In this document: piece after piece, positions 12,501-24,839 of the stretch
Layout: every line of letters begins with the position of its first letter
Numbering within the stretch: the first letter of the stretch is position 1
Assembly: GCF_032854445.1 (NCBI RefSeq)
Contig: NC_088303.1
Location: 1,743,501-1,807,500, forward strand
DNA from: Liolophura sinensis
Taxonomy: Eukaryota > Mollusca > Polyplacophora > Chitonida > Chitonidae
Length of the DNA: 64,000 nucleotides
Direction of reading: 5' to 3'
Notes under the pieces: generated by a model
The model's database searches: none
Told to the model about the DNA's origin: nothing
What the model saw: the letters and a program-made list of their open reading frames with translations, nothing else
Position numbers and translations under genes: made by a program

Positions 12501-15500
12501 CCATTTTCCAGTAACTATTTTTCCTTGATATTACATCATAAGACAATGTTACTTTACACAAGAAAAGGTACAAATCTCACAGGCTGTTTTGATTATTACC
12601 CTATACTAGACTGGTTTCTAGTGACTTCTAGCATTCTGGCTAAAAATCTTCACTTCTGTTTTAACCATTTGAACAGACAAGAAGAGGTTTTGATCTGAAC
12701 AGGCAAATTAATCAGTAACATTCTGTATCAGCAAACGTATCAAATATCCGAGACACTTCGGCCTGTGCAATACACAACTTAAGCTCTAAAATTTCCTCGA
12801 GACAGGGCTTCAATCAAAAGGCACTAGACCATGATAATGATTACAGATATGAAACCACATCTGGGCATCAAGGCTAGAGGGAGACAAATCCTACCTGTTC
12901 TGTCAGGCAGCTTAACCGGGAAGAAATCTCGCCCTCTGGTATAGCTTAGCAGACTGCCCAGGAAGTGGACAGAGTGGATGAAGTAGGCATACTCCAGCTC
13001 TGCTCCTGTGTACACCATACGCTGACCAGTCACTGAAAACACATGGACACAGCCTCGTTATATGTACTTATATGCTGTCGTTTACAATACAGTTGCTGTA
13101 GTATCCCCAGGATCACAAAAACATCTCCTTATTTTATATATAATCAATTTTGTTACATAGGACTTCCTTGATACAGTATAAAAGAGACAGGCCAGTTACT
13201 CTCTGACCTGAGGTAGAACTTAACTGTAAAGGAGAACATGAAACTGACTGAGGTAATGGAGCTTACATGATGATGTCCACGGAGCATTTTCTGAGGTGTC
13301 ACTCATCCGATCTGATGAACATCTGCGTGAGCTACAGTAACGCAGACAATGTCGTACAGCATTCTCTAACTGAAAAGTTCATAAAGCCAAGGGTACTACA
13401 AAAACATTTCACGACTAATTTATGCAGCCTACAGGAAAGTGGTAAAGCATACGGGTAACACAAAGCAGGCAAAGTTGTCGGGAAATCATGTAGAGCTCAG
13501 AATAAATCACAATACTGAAACCAGTCATAATATATAATCCATACAGAGATTTGAAGTATGTTTATCTTAACAAATACATGTCTTTGGGTGTCAGTTTTCT
13601 GTGGGGTGTATCTGTGGTATTGTCATTTTCTTGTGGGGCGTATCTGTGATTTTACTTACGATGGATGGATATCGCTGGAGCATTGTCAAGACTGGCAACC
13701 TGCTGTAACTCCCATGCTACAAAAGTAAACACATTTTATCCATCTGTTCATTTCTTATTAAAGTGGTGTGCTATGTGGCATTGATGTGAAAGAATGCATT
13801 ACCAATTATAAGCACTGAACATATATGTACATTTTGTAACATGTGGTAGACTTCACAGTATAGATTAAATATAAAAATAAAACTGCCATCACATCAACAG
13901 TTACAAAACTGCCACTTACATCAACAGTAACAAAACTATCACTTACATCAACAGTCACAAAATGGTCATTTGCATCAACAGTAACAAAACTGTCACTTAC
14001 ATCAAGTCACAAAACTGCCACTTACATCAACAGTAACAAAACTGTCATTTACATCATCACAAAACTGCGATCTGCATCAACAGTCACAAAACTGCTATTT
14101 ACATCAACAGTTACAAAACTGCCATTTATATCAATAGTAACAAAACTGACATCACATCAACAGTAACAAAACTGCCATCGTGAGTGCTCTGTGTATCTAT
14201 CACAAATACTTACCATCCATTTGATGAACCAGGAGGCTTTAGGGTCAAGGACAGCTATAAGATGTGAAGGGGAGACAACCTGGGCTGTCTCCAATGACAA
14301 CAGGTCAAGAGTGCTCTGTAGAATCTCCTCCATGTACCTGACAACACACAAGAAACACAATGTACACACACCACAAGTATTTCGCTTTGGCCATCACATA
14401 GTTTGCAAACTTTTAAGGTGTTAGTTTTTAAGAGTTCCAAACAGGATAACTGATGAAGTTCATGGGAAACTCTGCAGCGATGAAGAATTTCGCCTTGACA
14501 TGGCTACAATATTGCCGAAGTGGAATTAAGCCATATTAAACATTCCTTCAATTTAAAGAGGAGTTAGCAACCAAGAACACCTGAAGCAACAAAACAGAAT
14601 ACATAAGAAGGATACATGATGTTTTTATCTCTCTCAGAACATAAACAAGGTCTTGTAACCACCCTTGGTCAATCCAGAAGAATGGGAGAGCAGTCTAAAA
14701 TGCACATGGCTAGTCCAGAGTTCAGACTTTGAATCTCCTCTCTGACAACACAAGGGTAATCAGAGGTAAAATCTTTAAGACCCATTCTATTTACCAGAAA
14801 ACCTAGACTTAAATATGCTCAATTTTATGCCTTCCTGTTAAGGTGTTTCTTACAGCACAAAGGGTTCAAAATGATTCACAATGTATAACACCATTTCAAG
14901 GGTAGTGATGAACTGTCCTTACCAATACCAAAACCTTTGCTAAGTTTCCACACAACTTGCCTGATGTCACATGAACTTATTCCTCATGTCATGTTAAAAA
15001 AGACAACTGTCTCAGAATGACATAAAAGTGTGGCTCCATGACACACCAGAAGTGGGAATGACAGAAACATTCTCTTTCAGTATGATCCTCTAAGAAAACA
15101 AACTTAGGGATACCCTATAAACTGGTCAGAATTTATGAAAGCTAATCATCACTTAACGATCACTTGTACAGAAGGTGATGTAGGCCTTTTCATCAGAAAA
15201 TTGTAATAAGTGTCCGTCTTACTTTTCTGGATAGCGAACCCAATAACCAGGAGCTTCACGCTGGAATTCGTTCATCAGTCGGAACTGTAATAAAAATATA
15301 AATAATAAATAAAAATAAAATAATAAAAAATAAAAGACAGGACTATATCAACCACATGGTTAAAAATGACATAACATTTTAAAACCGATGACTTAAGACA
15401 TATATAGATGTACAATAAACCCCAAAAGCTTTATATATTTAATTCTCCATGATGCGTCTCTCCACAGAGGATCAGACTAAATGTTTCAATCACAAGAGTG

Positions 15501-18500
15501 TTATACATGAAGAGAAATAATCTGTTTCAAGTAAATGATAGTGACAAAAAATGGAGCACTATGTTTGATACTCACAGCTTTGAGAAGACGCACTGACTCA
15601 ACTTTTCTCAGATCTAACCCGCTCTTCAGGCTGGAGATGGCCGTGCTTTTATGGGAGGTCATTTGAGAGGATAGGAATTTCACTGGCAATGGACATAAAT
15701 ATTAATCATACAAACAAAAAAAAACATTCTTACTGTAACTGTATTTTCCTTAGATGGGAAAAATTTATAAACTGATCAAATTTAACCTCTAGTTTTGTAG
15801 TTTGAGCTTTTGACAGTTCTTTATCTTGAGCCTGTGAGGTTAACTGTAATATTGCCTTCAGACATATGAATGTAACAGAATACTGACCATGAAGAGTAAT
15901 AGTGATGATAGCAGTTTGTATTTTCCTACTGCAGATCAAGAAGGACTCACCAAGTAGAGTGAATATCTCTCCAGTCCGTGGTGTAGTTGTAGAAAAGGCT
16001 TGCATTATAAATTTCAAAGTTGAATTCTACACATGAAGAAAAACAAAAATGAAAAAAAAAGTAAACACTGTCAAACATGATGTAATTCTGGTTTCAGGAA
16101 ATTGGTTTTCTTTACAGATTACTAAATGCAGCTGTATTCCATAATAAAAACATATATGAGTTTCCAATTTAATGCAATCAATTGCCAAGGCAGATCATTT
16201 TACAATTTACCCTGGAGGTCTATACAGTGTTCTAACAGTTCTATATGTGACACACACATGCAAAAGTCCAGTATTAAGGCAAGGATTAACACTGATTGAA
16301 ACACATACTGTGTATTATTGACCTGTAGGTCAAATTCACACTGCCCAAGGCGATGAATAGGACTAAATAGGAATATCTGGACTAAAATCAGGATATGAGG
16401 TTTCGCTCTTATAGGGCTATTACTAACAGCTTCAAACTTCCTGGGGGCCTCCGTGGCTCAGTCGGTTAGCGCGCTAGCGCAGCGTAATGACTCAGGAGCC
16501 TCTCACCAATGCGGTCGCTGTGAGTTCAAGTCCAGCTCATGCTGGCTTCCTCTCCGGCCGTAAGTGGGAAGGTCTGCCAGCAACCTGCGGATGGTCGTGG
16601 GTTTCCCCCGGGCTGTGCCCGGTTTCCACCCACCATAATGCTGGCCGCCGTCGTATAAGTGAAATATTCTTGAGTACGGCGTAAAACACCAATCAAATCA
16701 AATCAAACTTCCTGTCCTATCCAAATGAATAAAACAAACTAACCTCTTATGATTAACTGTCAATGGCTAAACTTGCAAGAATGAACAGATTTTCCCTATT
16801 GAAAAAGGCAGGAAAATGAGAACATAACTGTATTTTGTGTTAACAGGTACAAATATCTGCCTTCACACACCATTAGATTGACAGATAAACTAAACTCACC
16901 GCGAGATTCTGGTCAGGGTCAGCCAAAAGGTCAAGGACACTACTTTTAACCTGATGCCACTGGTCACTACACACAATTTCTGTTGCCGGAATCATGTTGA
17001 GTTGGCGGAGAGCCTCGCGGCGAATCTAAATATGGAATGGAAGATTTGTGCAGATGTTAACTGAAAGAAATTTACACTTGTAGTCAAGGCAGTTTTTATA
17101 TCACATTTATTGTTTTCTTTTTTTTACAGTATGTGTGTTTTTGACCAGACATTTCCATATCATACAACAGAATACCCTACAAATATTATACCTCTGGAGG
17201 CTGTCCCTTTTCTAGATCCTCTGTCAATCGAACAAAACGATCTGTGTTCATGAACATGAAACTTCCTGGCTGAAAGACAATTACAAGTTATCAACATTAA
17301 TTCTGATATATGCCTGTAAGTATATTATTTTATCCAAATATGTTAAACAAAGACAAATGTTAATAATCTACTCAGCTTGCATTTTCCTTGTATTTTTGTA
17401 CTGACAGCCATGAATACCTAAATGCACTGTAACATAGCTTGATTTCGCACTTGGCACAACCTCTGAATTTAATAAAAAACTTTAAAATCTATAATAAAAC
17501 AACTATTCAGTCCCATATCATTTTTCATGGCTTAATAGGAAAATACAAAATGAGGCAAAAAGACAGAATATAGCTTACTGTTGTGTACATGTATCTTCAA
17601 CTCTTATTAAAGGGTAGATGGACATTTTATGGCCAAGTTCAAAAGATGTAAACAACAGCACAGCCTGGTAAAAAAAATCATAAAGTATCACCAAACTCAA
17701 ATTGGTGGCTTTTAATAATACACTATACTAAATACATACAACATTTCAATTAAATATCTTCACAAGTAACTAAAAAAAAAAAATAAAAACCAGAAAAGTG
17801 GGATAGACCCAAAGGGTGACAGGACACAGATAGTCATCTGGCTTACCAGAAAAATGAATATTATAGGGATATGTGTATTATATTTGATTTGGTTTTTCTA
17901 CGCCATATCATTATTCACGAATATTTGACTTCTAAAGCAGTGAAGGCTCTGCCGGAATTTATTAACCAAACACACCTGGTTAAGGGAGCTGCTGTACGAG
18001 GTTTCATCATCATCGGGATAATGTTTTCTGGGTCGTGAGGTTTCCTGCGAGCTCTCCCCATTGTGGACAGCTGATTCAAACTGTCTACCAAAGTTCTGAA
18101 GCAAATCCTCCGCAGCTTCTGTCACGGCTCGCTTTAACTTTCCCACCAGCTCTGACATGCTGCATTGAAAAAATATCACAAAAGATATGTGCAACAGAGG
18201 ACAGGTTCATGAGTGAAGGATAACGCATACAGAAAACCAAACCTGCTGCTACATACCTGACTGAAGTCCATACTTGACCCAGCGAGACACATTTGTCAAA
18301 GGTAGTCATAGTCTTCTGACACAAGCATGAGGGAGCGATTTCACAGTTTCTAATACACACCCCTCATGTACAAGTGTAAGTATATCACATGTACCTTGGC
18401 ATGCAGCTTACTGAGTTAAGTCAAAATTCCACTGCTCTGATACCCTCAAGGTTTAACCTCACCACAATGTTCAAATGACATTTATGTTCAACAAAACACA

Positions 18501-21500
18501 TTGTTATTCTTATAAAAGCCAGCATATGTAAATTCTGGTAGCAGCTTATGATCATAAGGAAACTCTCGTACGGACTAGAGTGAATCACACGCTCTGTGAT
18601 TCGGTCTACTTGCGTCTCATCCTGTCCCACCTCCTCCGGCACTCCCATGCTGCATTTCTCAATCTCTTCATCGATGAATCCACCAAGGTTTTCCTCGATG
18701 CTTCTCTTCAATTGCTTCACAAACTCATATCTGCAGGGGATGACAATAAAATCTTCACTGATGTTTGTTGATAATATCAATAAACATGTCTCATTGTAAG
18801 CGCATACTTGACAGTAAACACGCAGGCCTATGAACTTCACTCACGCAGACACGTCAGCGAAAAAAAAAAAAATGTCCAAATCACATGAAGTCTAATGTAA
18901 AACTCATTGCTGTATGGCAACGTAAGTCCAAAACTATGCTGTGCTGACGTTCACAATTTACATATGTGCAGATTGCAAACAGTCGTGTTTTCTAACATAC
19001 TATAATTTCCAGTTATATCAGATCTAGTTCTCACACCATCTTCCATTGTTGTTCATTTCCCTATACCTTACCATGTGCCGGGATGTGTATGCTCAGGACT
19101 TTTTCACCCTGTCATCTGGAGAAGTGCCTGGTGTGAAGTGCCTGGATGTGTATGCTCAGGACTTTCTCACCTTGTCGTCTGGTGAAGTGCCTGGATGTGT
19201 ATGGTAAGGATTTTTCACCTTGTTGTCTGGTGATGTGCTGGGAGGTGTATGCTCAGGACTTTTTCACCTTGTTGTCTGGTGAAGTGCCGGGATGTGTATG
19301 GTCAGGACTTTTTCACCTTGTCACCTGGTGAAGTGCCGGGATGTGTATGGTCAGGACTTTTTCACCCTGTCATCTGGTAAAGTGCCGGGATGTGTATGCA
19401 CAGGACTTTTTCACCTTGTCGTCTGGTAAAGTGCCAGGATGTGCACGGTAGGGATTTTTCACCATGTCGTTTGGTGAAGTGCCGGGATGTGTATGCTCAG
19501 GACTTTTTCACCTTGTCGTCTGGTAAAGTGCCAGGATGTGCACGGTAGGGATTTTTCACCATGTCGTTTGGTGAAGTGCCGGGATGTGTATGCTCAGGAC
19601 TTTTTCACCCTGTCGTCTGGTGAAGTGCGGGATGTGTATGCTCAGGACTTTTTCACCTTGTTGTCTGGTGAAGTGCCTGCATGTGGATGCTCAGGACTTT
19701 TTCACCTTGTCACCTGGTGAAATGCCGGGATGTGTATGCTCAGGACTTTTTCACCCTGTCGTCTGGTGAAGTGCCTGGATGTGTATGCTCAGAACTTTTT
19801 TACCTTGTCGTCTGGTGAAGTGCCTGGATGTGTATGCTCAGGACTTTTTCACTTTGTCGTCTGGTGAAGTGCCGGGATGTGTATGCTCAGGACTTTTCAC
19901 CCTGTCGCCTGGTGAAGTGCCGGGATGTGTATGGTCAGGACTTTTTCACCTTGTCGCCTGGTGAAGTGCCGGGATGTGTATGCTCAGGACTTTTTCACCT
20001 TGTTACCTGGTGAAGTGCCGAGATGTGTATGGTCAGGACTTTTTCACCTTGTTGTCTGGTGAAGTGCCGGGATGTGTATGCTCACAACTTTTTCACCTTG
20101 TCTGGTGAAGCGCCTGGATGTGCATGGTCAGGACTTTTTCACCTTGTTGTCTGGTGAAGTGCCGGGATGTGTATGCTCAAAATTCTTTCACCTTGTCTAG
20201 TGAAGCGCCTGGATGTGCATGGTCAGGACTTTTTCACCTTGTTGTTTGGTGAAGTGCCGGGATGTGTATGCTCAGGACTTTTTCACCTTGTTGTCTGGTG
20301 AAGCGCCTGGATGTGAATGGTCAGGACTTTTTCACCTTGTCTGGTGAAGTGCCGGGATGTGTATGCTCAGGACTTTTTCACCTTGTTGTCTGGTGAAGTG
20401 CCGGGATGTGTATGCTCACAACTCTTTCACCTTGTCTAGTGAAGCGCCTGGATGTGCATGGTCAGGACTTTTTCACCTTGTCTGGTGAAGTGCCGGGATG
20501 TGTATGCTCAGGACTTTTTCACCTTGTCGTCTGGTGAAGTGCCAGGATGTGTATGGTCAGAACTTTAACGTATAAACATGTATTTATATTTTATATATTT
20601 GAATATATATATTGACTCAAGAATATTACTTCATTTGTACAACAGACTAAACAGCAGTGAAGTTCATTTAATTTCATTTTATTTACTACATAGATATAAG
20701 GGGATGTAAAAACATATACAAAGTAGCTTTGGCGGGAGTAAAGTTCCAAAGAGCTTGTTATATCCCAAACTCAGGAAACACTGATAGTGACCTGCAATTG
20801 TACAAGACGAATAATTCTGCAACAATAAGGCAGGGTAAAACACATGTAATCAAACAGATAACAAGTAAATGTTCTGTCAGTTTAGATGTTAAGAGTGACG
20901 TAGAATTGAGAGACTTCAGACACAGGGGTAATTTACACGTACTCCACTCTCATGGACATTTGATTTTGATGTGTGAAGTGTTCATATGGTGCTATTGATT
21001 GGTTTGTGAAGATTGTTCAGGGTTCTAGTTGGGTAACTCGGTAGAGCAGATTGTTGTGCAAAAATTCTTTTAGAATTGGCAGGCAGTTTTTCTGGGTGAT
21101 GAATAAATTTATAGGCATTGACGATACAAGAAAACTGATTTAACATATAATTTATAGGAGGCACCAAGGAAAAGTTTATAGTTAAAAATAATTCCAAGAA
21201 AATTGACATTAGATACGACTATTATGACTATTATTTATTTATTTATTTGATAGGTGTTTTATGCCGAACTCAAGAATATTTCACTTATACAACAGCTGCC
21301 AGCATTATGGTGAGTGGAAACCTGACAGAACCCAGAGGAAGCCTACAATCATCCACAGGTTGTTTGCAGACCTTCCCATGAATGGCTAGAGAGGAAGCCA
21401 GCATGAGCTGGCTTGACCATTAAGAACTATGGAAGCGCTTTAAAAGAAAGTGTAACAGCATTGCTTTTGTTTTTCTAATATTTAGTGAGAGCTTATTTGC

Positions 21501-23419
21501 ATATAACCAACAAACTTTTGTAAGTTCTCACGTCAGAGTATTCATGGTTTCGTTAATATTTCCTGATGAATAGCAGGAGCTGGTATCATCAGCAAAGAGC
21601 AAAGTTCAATATAGTAGACGAAGAAATTATATCGTTGATATCAATTAGAAATAGTATAGAACCTAGAATAGAGCCCTGTGGCACACCATACCTAATGACA
21701 GAAAAGGAGTTAGTATAAAAAACACACTGACTTTCATTGCAAAGGTAACTTTGAAACCCCGACAGAGATGCATTTGGAAATCCATGGAAGTGTAACATAT
21801 GTAAAAGGATCTGATGGTCAACTGTGTCAAACGTTAATGATAAGTCCAGGAACGACACTAAATCATGATATCATGGTCAACTGTGTCAAACGTTAATGAT
21901 AAGTCCAGGAACGACACTAAATCATGATATCATGGTCAACAGTGTCAAACGTTAATGATAAGTCCAGGAACGACACTAAATCATGATATCATGGTCAACT
22001 GTGTCAAACGTTAATGATAAGTCCAGGAACGACACTAAATCATGATATCATGGTCAACAGTGTCAAACGTTAATGATAAGTCCAGGAACGACACTAAATC
22101 ATGATATCATGGTCAACTGTGTCAAACGTTAATGATAAGTCCAGGAACGACACTAAATTGTTTACTTTCCTTAGCTTAATCAGTTTGTTGTAAAGAGCAC
22201 TGATGCAAATAAAGTAGAATGATTGCTTCTAAATCCACACTGACTATCTGAAATTATGTTATTAGTATTACGAAGTCGGGTTGCCATATTGGCTGCTATT
22301 TTTTCCATTATTTTGCTTATCAAAGGTAGTATAGAGACTGGTCTGATTTGTATATGGGAGTAATTCCAGTTCACTGTCCATGGAACACTTTCAAGAATAT
22401 CCTGGAAGAAATCATCACATTTAACCAATTAACTTCTTGTATTTGAACAAACATGATACAACAGACTGCCAAAACATGATTTCTTGGTCAATGGCATGCT
22501 GTATGCACCATCTCAAATTGCTGAGTCAATGTGTGCTCTCACGATAATATGTTTAATTTGCACACACATGCAAGAACTTCACTCGCATGAAGCAGAAGCT
22601 AGCAGACAATGATGTGAAAGATGATTTGGGAAGGTACAGGGAAAGGCATATCCGGAAACTACACTATGTTACACAACTGAACAATCTGCACAGCACATGT
22701 AAATTGTGAACGTCAACAACGCCTAGTTATGGACTGGGCCATGAGTATTTTCATTAACTAGACTACTAATCAAGAACTTACTCAAGAATATGTGTAGCAT
22801 GAGCCAGCATGAGCTAGACTTGAACTCACAATGATCGCATTGGTGGGATGTCCTGGGTCATACGGCACACTAGCATGCTAACCAACATGGCTATGCTGGC
22901 TCCTCTGTGTTATTTAGACAATATTTTCACTACTGTGTCTGCACAAGTAAAGCCTGTTGGCACATGTAAAAACTTAAATGCCCGAATGTCCATGGTCTTG
23001 AACTTTACACAGTTTTGCAATGCATATTTGTGATGACACCGCTGTTTTATTTGCATACGCAAAATATGTAAATTTTTCTGGGAATAATCAACACTGCTGT
23101 AACACATCCACCAAATGTGAAGTCAGATGACTGCTTATGGAGAAAATCAAACAGACATACATCCATACAGAAGATTCTTTCCTTTATACATATAGTCAGA
23201 TACACATACATGTATATGTAGCATTATAAAGAGATCTGTAAAACTTTCCATAGCCACAAGGCTTTAGCATAATTGTTACCTGTGGAAATGTTGTTCGTTT
23301 TCTTCCAAGTGTTGTAGGACATCTTCTACCTGCTCCAGTGAGCCAGCCTCTCGCACATGTGGCTCAAATCCAAGCACCAGATGCTTCAGATTATTAACCA
23401 GCTCTTCTCCTTCCATCAT
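598..23419 (-). CDS. TBC1D32: TBC1D32 / broad-minded homolog, 22 exons, 5' part of gene (runs off left edge)
   Basis: Coding exons in transcript order: 23419-23280, 18730-18572, 18159-17976, 17269-17192, 17025-16900, 16026-15951, 15682-15576, 15284-15223, 14337-14214, 13716-13660, 13369-13267, 13032-12895, 12066-11983, 10507-10365, 9612-9476, 6382-6181, 5700-5618, 4800-4662, 4034-3947, 1525-1407, 1135-1016, 686-598. All have AG/GT edges and compatible phases, giving 2,558 nt (852 codons plus 2 nt) without a stop. The start is the first of two ATGs (MMEGEEL). Family-like stretches are [16 protein letters not shown] (about residue 47), [16 protein letters not shown] (about 684), [15 protein letters not shown] (about 716) and [12 protein letters not shown] (about 836). 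The human protein is about 1,257 residues, so the C-terminal TBC domain is outside. Vertebrate TBC1D32 is a ciliary protein needed for Hedgehog signalling and works with the kinase CDK20. The N-terminal part seen here is helical and armadillo-like, with no membrane segment. The introns are full of minisatellites. Identification rests on recalled family similarity and the intact frame. Confidence 0.93.
1585..2141. repeat. 26-bp minisatellite, about 21 copies
   Basis: The unit core is TTACTTGGTTGGTGTTCATT. It lies in TBC1D32 intron 19 and starts about 60 bp from exon 20. Plus-strand open frames here are read-through of the repeat. Confidence 0.95.
2143..2321 (+). mobile_element. SINE family 1, 3'-truncated copy between two arrays
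   Basis: It starts with CCTCCGTGGCTCAGTTGG and runs through the B box to the CCCCCGGGCTCCCCGG region. It then passes directly into the 34-bp array. A 26-bp array ends at its 5' side. Confidence 0.88.
2322..3045. repeat. 34-bp minisatellite carrying consensus splice donors on the plus strand
   Basis: About 21 units with core CACCAGGTAAGTAGCTGACA. Most carry CAGGTAAGT, the ideal U1-binding 5' splice site, on the strand antisense to TBC1D32. Confidence 0.95.
4130..4425 (-). mobile_element. SINE family 1, diverged, minus orientation
   Basis: On the minus strand it shows a recognisable tRNA-like head (about 4,425-4,330), a body with a CCACCATTTCAT-like stretch and a decayed tail near 4,150. It lies in TBC1D32 intron 18. 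Confidence 0.7.
5168..5302. repeat. 31-bp minisatellite, about 4 copies
   Basis: The unit core is GATTTTAGAGAGGTGCTCTG. It lies in TBC1D32 intron 17. Confidence 0.9.
5747..5829. repeat. 30-bp minisatellite, about 3 copies
   Basis: The unit core is TCTAGTGTTCATGTGATCAA, 46 bp upstream of exon 17 in the TBC1D32 transcript. Confidence 0.88.
7062..7205 (-). mobile_element. SINE family 1 3' half, minus, truncated by the 45-bp array
   Basis: It reads TTTATTTGATTGGTG, then AAGAATATTTCACTTG, CAGCATTATGGTGGGAG and AAACCCACGACCATCC. It is cut off exactly where the 45-bp array begins. Confidence 0.85.
7206..9255. repeat. 45-bp minisatellite, about 45 copies
   Basis: The unit core is GTGGACATATGGCCTACAAT, in TBC1D32 intron 15. 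Because 45 is a multiple of three, the minus strand stays open for 666 codons as a 15-residue repeat ([15 protein letters not shown]). The central block alternates two unit types, a 90-bp higher-order repeat. I do not call it a gene. Confidence 0.96.
9613..10330. repeat. 55/57-bp minisatellite built from the TBC1D32 exon 15 acceptor
   Basis: About 12 units follow each other directly upstream, in the transcript, of exon 15 (9612-9476). Each repeats the last intron bases, the AG and about 27 nt of exon start. The minus-strand core is TTACAGGACATATCCTCTG. The 57-bp units keep the frame (19 residues); the 55-bp units shift it. Confidence 0.95.
10545..10700 (-). mobile_element. Diverged SINE family 1 tail, minus
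   Basis: TTTGATTGGTGTTAATC, AAATATTTCATGTACG and TGGAGGAAACAGGAG resemble the tail and body of the family, with many changes. It lies in TBC1D32 intron 13. Confidence 0.45.
11228..11262 (+). other. G-run tract, potential G-quadruplex
   Basis: Three long G runs are separated by single T bases. Such a tract can fold into a quadruplex on the plus strand. The TBC1D32 transcript would carry the C-rich complement, in intron 13. Confidence 0.7.
11270..11500. other. CpG-denser, promoter-like patch in TBC1D32 intron 13
   Basis: CpG is clearly more frequent than in the flanks. There are ETS-like CATTCCGGTTCC and ACCGGAAAT words and a short plus-strand ATG frame at about 11,486. No gene was recognised in either direction. 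An internal promoter is possible but unproven. Confidence 0.35.
12157..12240 (-). pseudogene. Relic duplicate of TBC1D32 exon 4 inside intron 12
   Basis: Read on the minus strand, this stretch aligns with exon 4 (17269-17192) over almost its full length and a short way into the upstream intron. It encodes [18 protein letters not shown] where the real exon encodes [18 protein letters not shown]. The acceptor AG before the exon (TTTCAG in the real copy) is TTTCAT here, and the donor end does not align. It lies between exons 12 and 13, where the surrounding exons already join in frame without it. It is best explained as a decayed copy from an internal duplication. Confidence 0.8.
13890..14182. 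repeat. 27-bp minisatellite, about 11 copies
   Basis: The unit core is ACTTACATCAACAGTAACAA with frequent small deletions, in TBC1D32 intron 9. It ends about 30 bp from the donor of exon 9. Confidence 0.92.
16444..16702 (+). mobile_element. SINE family 1, full length, with 12-bp target duplication
   Basis: The tRNA-derived head has an A box (TGGCTCAGTCGG, 16,454-16,465) and a B-box-like GAGTTCAAGTCC near 16,522. A central body contains CCACCATAATGCTGG, and the tail has GAAATATTCTTGAGTACG followed by AATCAAATC repeats. It is flanked by TCAAACTTCCTG at 16,432-16,443 and 16,703-16,714. It lies in TBC1D32 intron 5 and looks young. Confidence 0.93.
19078..20566. repeat. 49-bp minisatellite, about 30 copies
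   Basis: The unit core is GTGCCGGGATGTGTATGCTC, followed by AGGACTTTTTCACCTTG. It lies in TBC1D32 intron 1. Confidence 0.95.
21225..21430 (-). mobile_element. SINE family 1, minus, lacking the tRNA head
   Basis: The tail TTTATTTGATAGGTG, CTCAAGAATATTTCAC and body CAGCATTATGGTGAG are clear, with the GAAGCCAGCATGAGCTGG block at about 21,390. It lies next to the retrotransposon fragment. Confidence 0.82.
21590..22428 (-). mobile_element. Degenerate non-LTR retrotransposon reverse transcriptase fragment
   Basis: Two minus-strand pieces lie in TBC1D32 intron 1. The upstream piece (22428-22180) reads [15 protein letters not shown] and [13 protein letters not shown], typical of the first RT blocks of Jockey/CR1-type LINEs. 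The downstream piece (21858-21590) reads [10 protein letters not shown] (motif A), GVPQGSILG (motif B) and INDI. Between them a 59-bp segment around motif A is repeated. Just before the FADD box, near 21,583-21,605, a few extra bases shift the frame and stop the reading. It is a dead copy; no endonuclease domain or 3' tail was recognised. Confidence 0.85.
21813..22159. repeat. 59-bp tandem array derived from RT motif A, about 6 copies
   Basis: The near-perfect 59-bp unit contains the minus-strand coding for [12 protein letters not shown] of the reverse transcriptase, followed by a short linker. The last unit runs straight into the rest of the RT frame. Confidence 0.92.
22770..22910 (-). mobile_element. 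SINE family 1 fragment, internally deleted, minus
   Basis: A short CTCAAGAATAT tail piece is joined to GAGCCAGCATGAGCTAGA and a tRNA-like head ending near 22,905. The body is missing. Confidence 0.65.
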
Positions 23420-24839
23420 TAATGTCTACTTCTTGTCAACCACATACTGGCAAACTGAGAGTCAGTCCAGAAATTGGGATATGGGAAAAGGAAGATGGAA
23501 ATACAACATAGAAGACATTTTACATTTAATATCTTAGCAACAGGATGCTGCATTTATTATTATACATGCTGTACTTAACAAAAACTTTTGTTATCTTAAT
23601 AAAATGTAGTACAGAACAGAGGGAAATCAAGAAGAGGTTTTAATTAACACCTAGATCTGATCAACACCAGAAGAGTGGCTAAATAATTTTACATCAATAC
23701 ATCATGTCACTTTATTGCCTTGGGAATTCTTAAAGTATTCACTGACCTTTGGGAACTAATAAACACCATGATGTCTTAAATAAACTTTCATTTGCAACAT
23801 CAGGTCACTTCACACCTTAACCACTTTGTGTCCAGTTACTGCATACCATAATCACCTCATACCATAGTTTATCTCGTACCATGCTCACTGACTGAATCTA
23901 AATATACTTTCTTACAATATTTTGTAATGTAAAACTCTTCCTCAATTATGTTGTTTTGTATCATAGCATTTTGTAATAGTATTTAACAAAAATTCCACAA
24001 TTCTCTTACTTGTGTATTAAATCTTGTCCCTATGCAGTTAAGTAGTTATTATAATCCCCCAACTGTTAATTAACCACATCGTGTATGTTGTAATGTATAT
24101 ACAACGCATGCAACAGGTTTCAGTGGTAAGGTTATCATCATGTAGGTTGGTTTGGAAATTAAACAGCATACCCTATACCCTAAAAACATCAGCAATTTTG
24201 ACCACAGACATAGTGCATGTTTCGGCATATTTGATGAATGTTCTCTGAACTAGACAGGTTATTTTTAAATTTTCATGAACATTTTATTCTTCCAAATATT
24301 ACCAATATTACGAAGCTGTATTAAAAGTTTTAAAATTGGATTTAAAGTTACATATCTCTAGTCGAATTTATTGAGGATTTAGGGTGCCTGTTACAGACGG
24401 CCATGTTGGGGCTCTACATATCTTATCTTATCTAAGATCTTAGTACCGGTACACTGACAAGAGGGGGCCTATTTAATGGCTGCTGAAAAGGCATATGTAA
24501 ATAAACCTCAACCTACAAGTCAGTTAGCCCTCGCTGACTACGCTACGCATATGCAAGCGTAAGTACAAATATAACAGAGCGTATCGTACTCATCCAGGGG
24601 TAGTTCAGGCATAGGCTGATGAACAAGTGCGAGATTACGACCTTCGACAATGAACTTAGAGGCGAGAGAGAAGATATCAAATTTCTGTGGAAACCAACGC
24701 ACGTGTGCATTAAATTAAACAAAAAAACGTCAGCACGGCTACTATCTTGGGTGTATGCCAGATAAACTGTCCAATGTGTTGTTTGCACTTAATGTTATTC
24801 ACCAAAATTAGCATCCCAAGTCACCCAGCAACAAGAATG

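Noticed and set aside
13660-13716. Alternative exon 10 acceptor 14 nt inside (TTACAG) joined directly to exon 12
   Set aside because: It keeps frame, but using TTTTGTAG at 13,717 and adding an extra exon at 13,369-13,267 ([12 protein letters not shown]) also keeps frame with good splice sites, and KWMHGSYSR looks more family-like.
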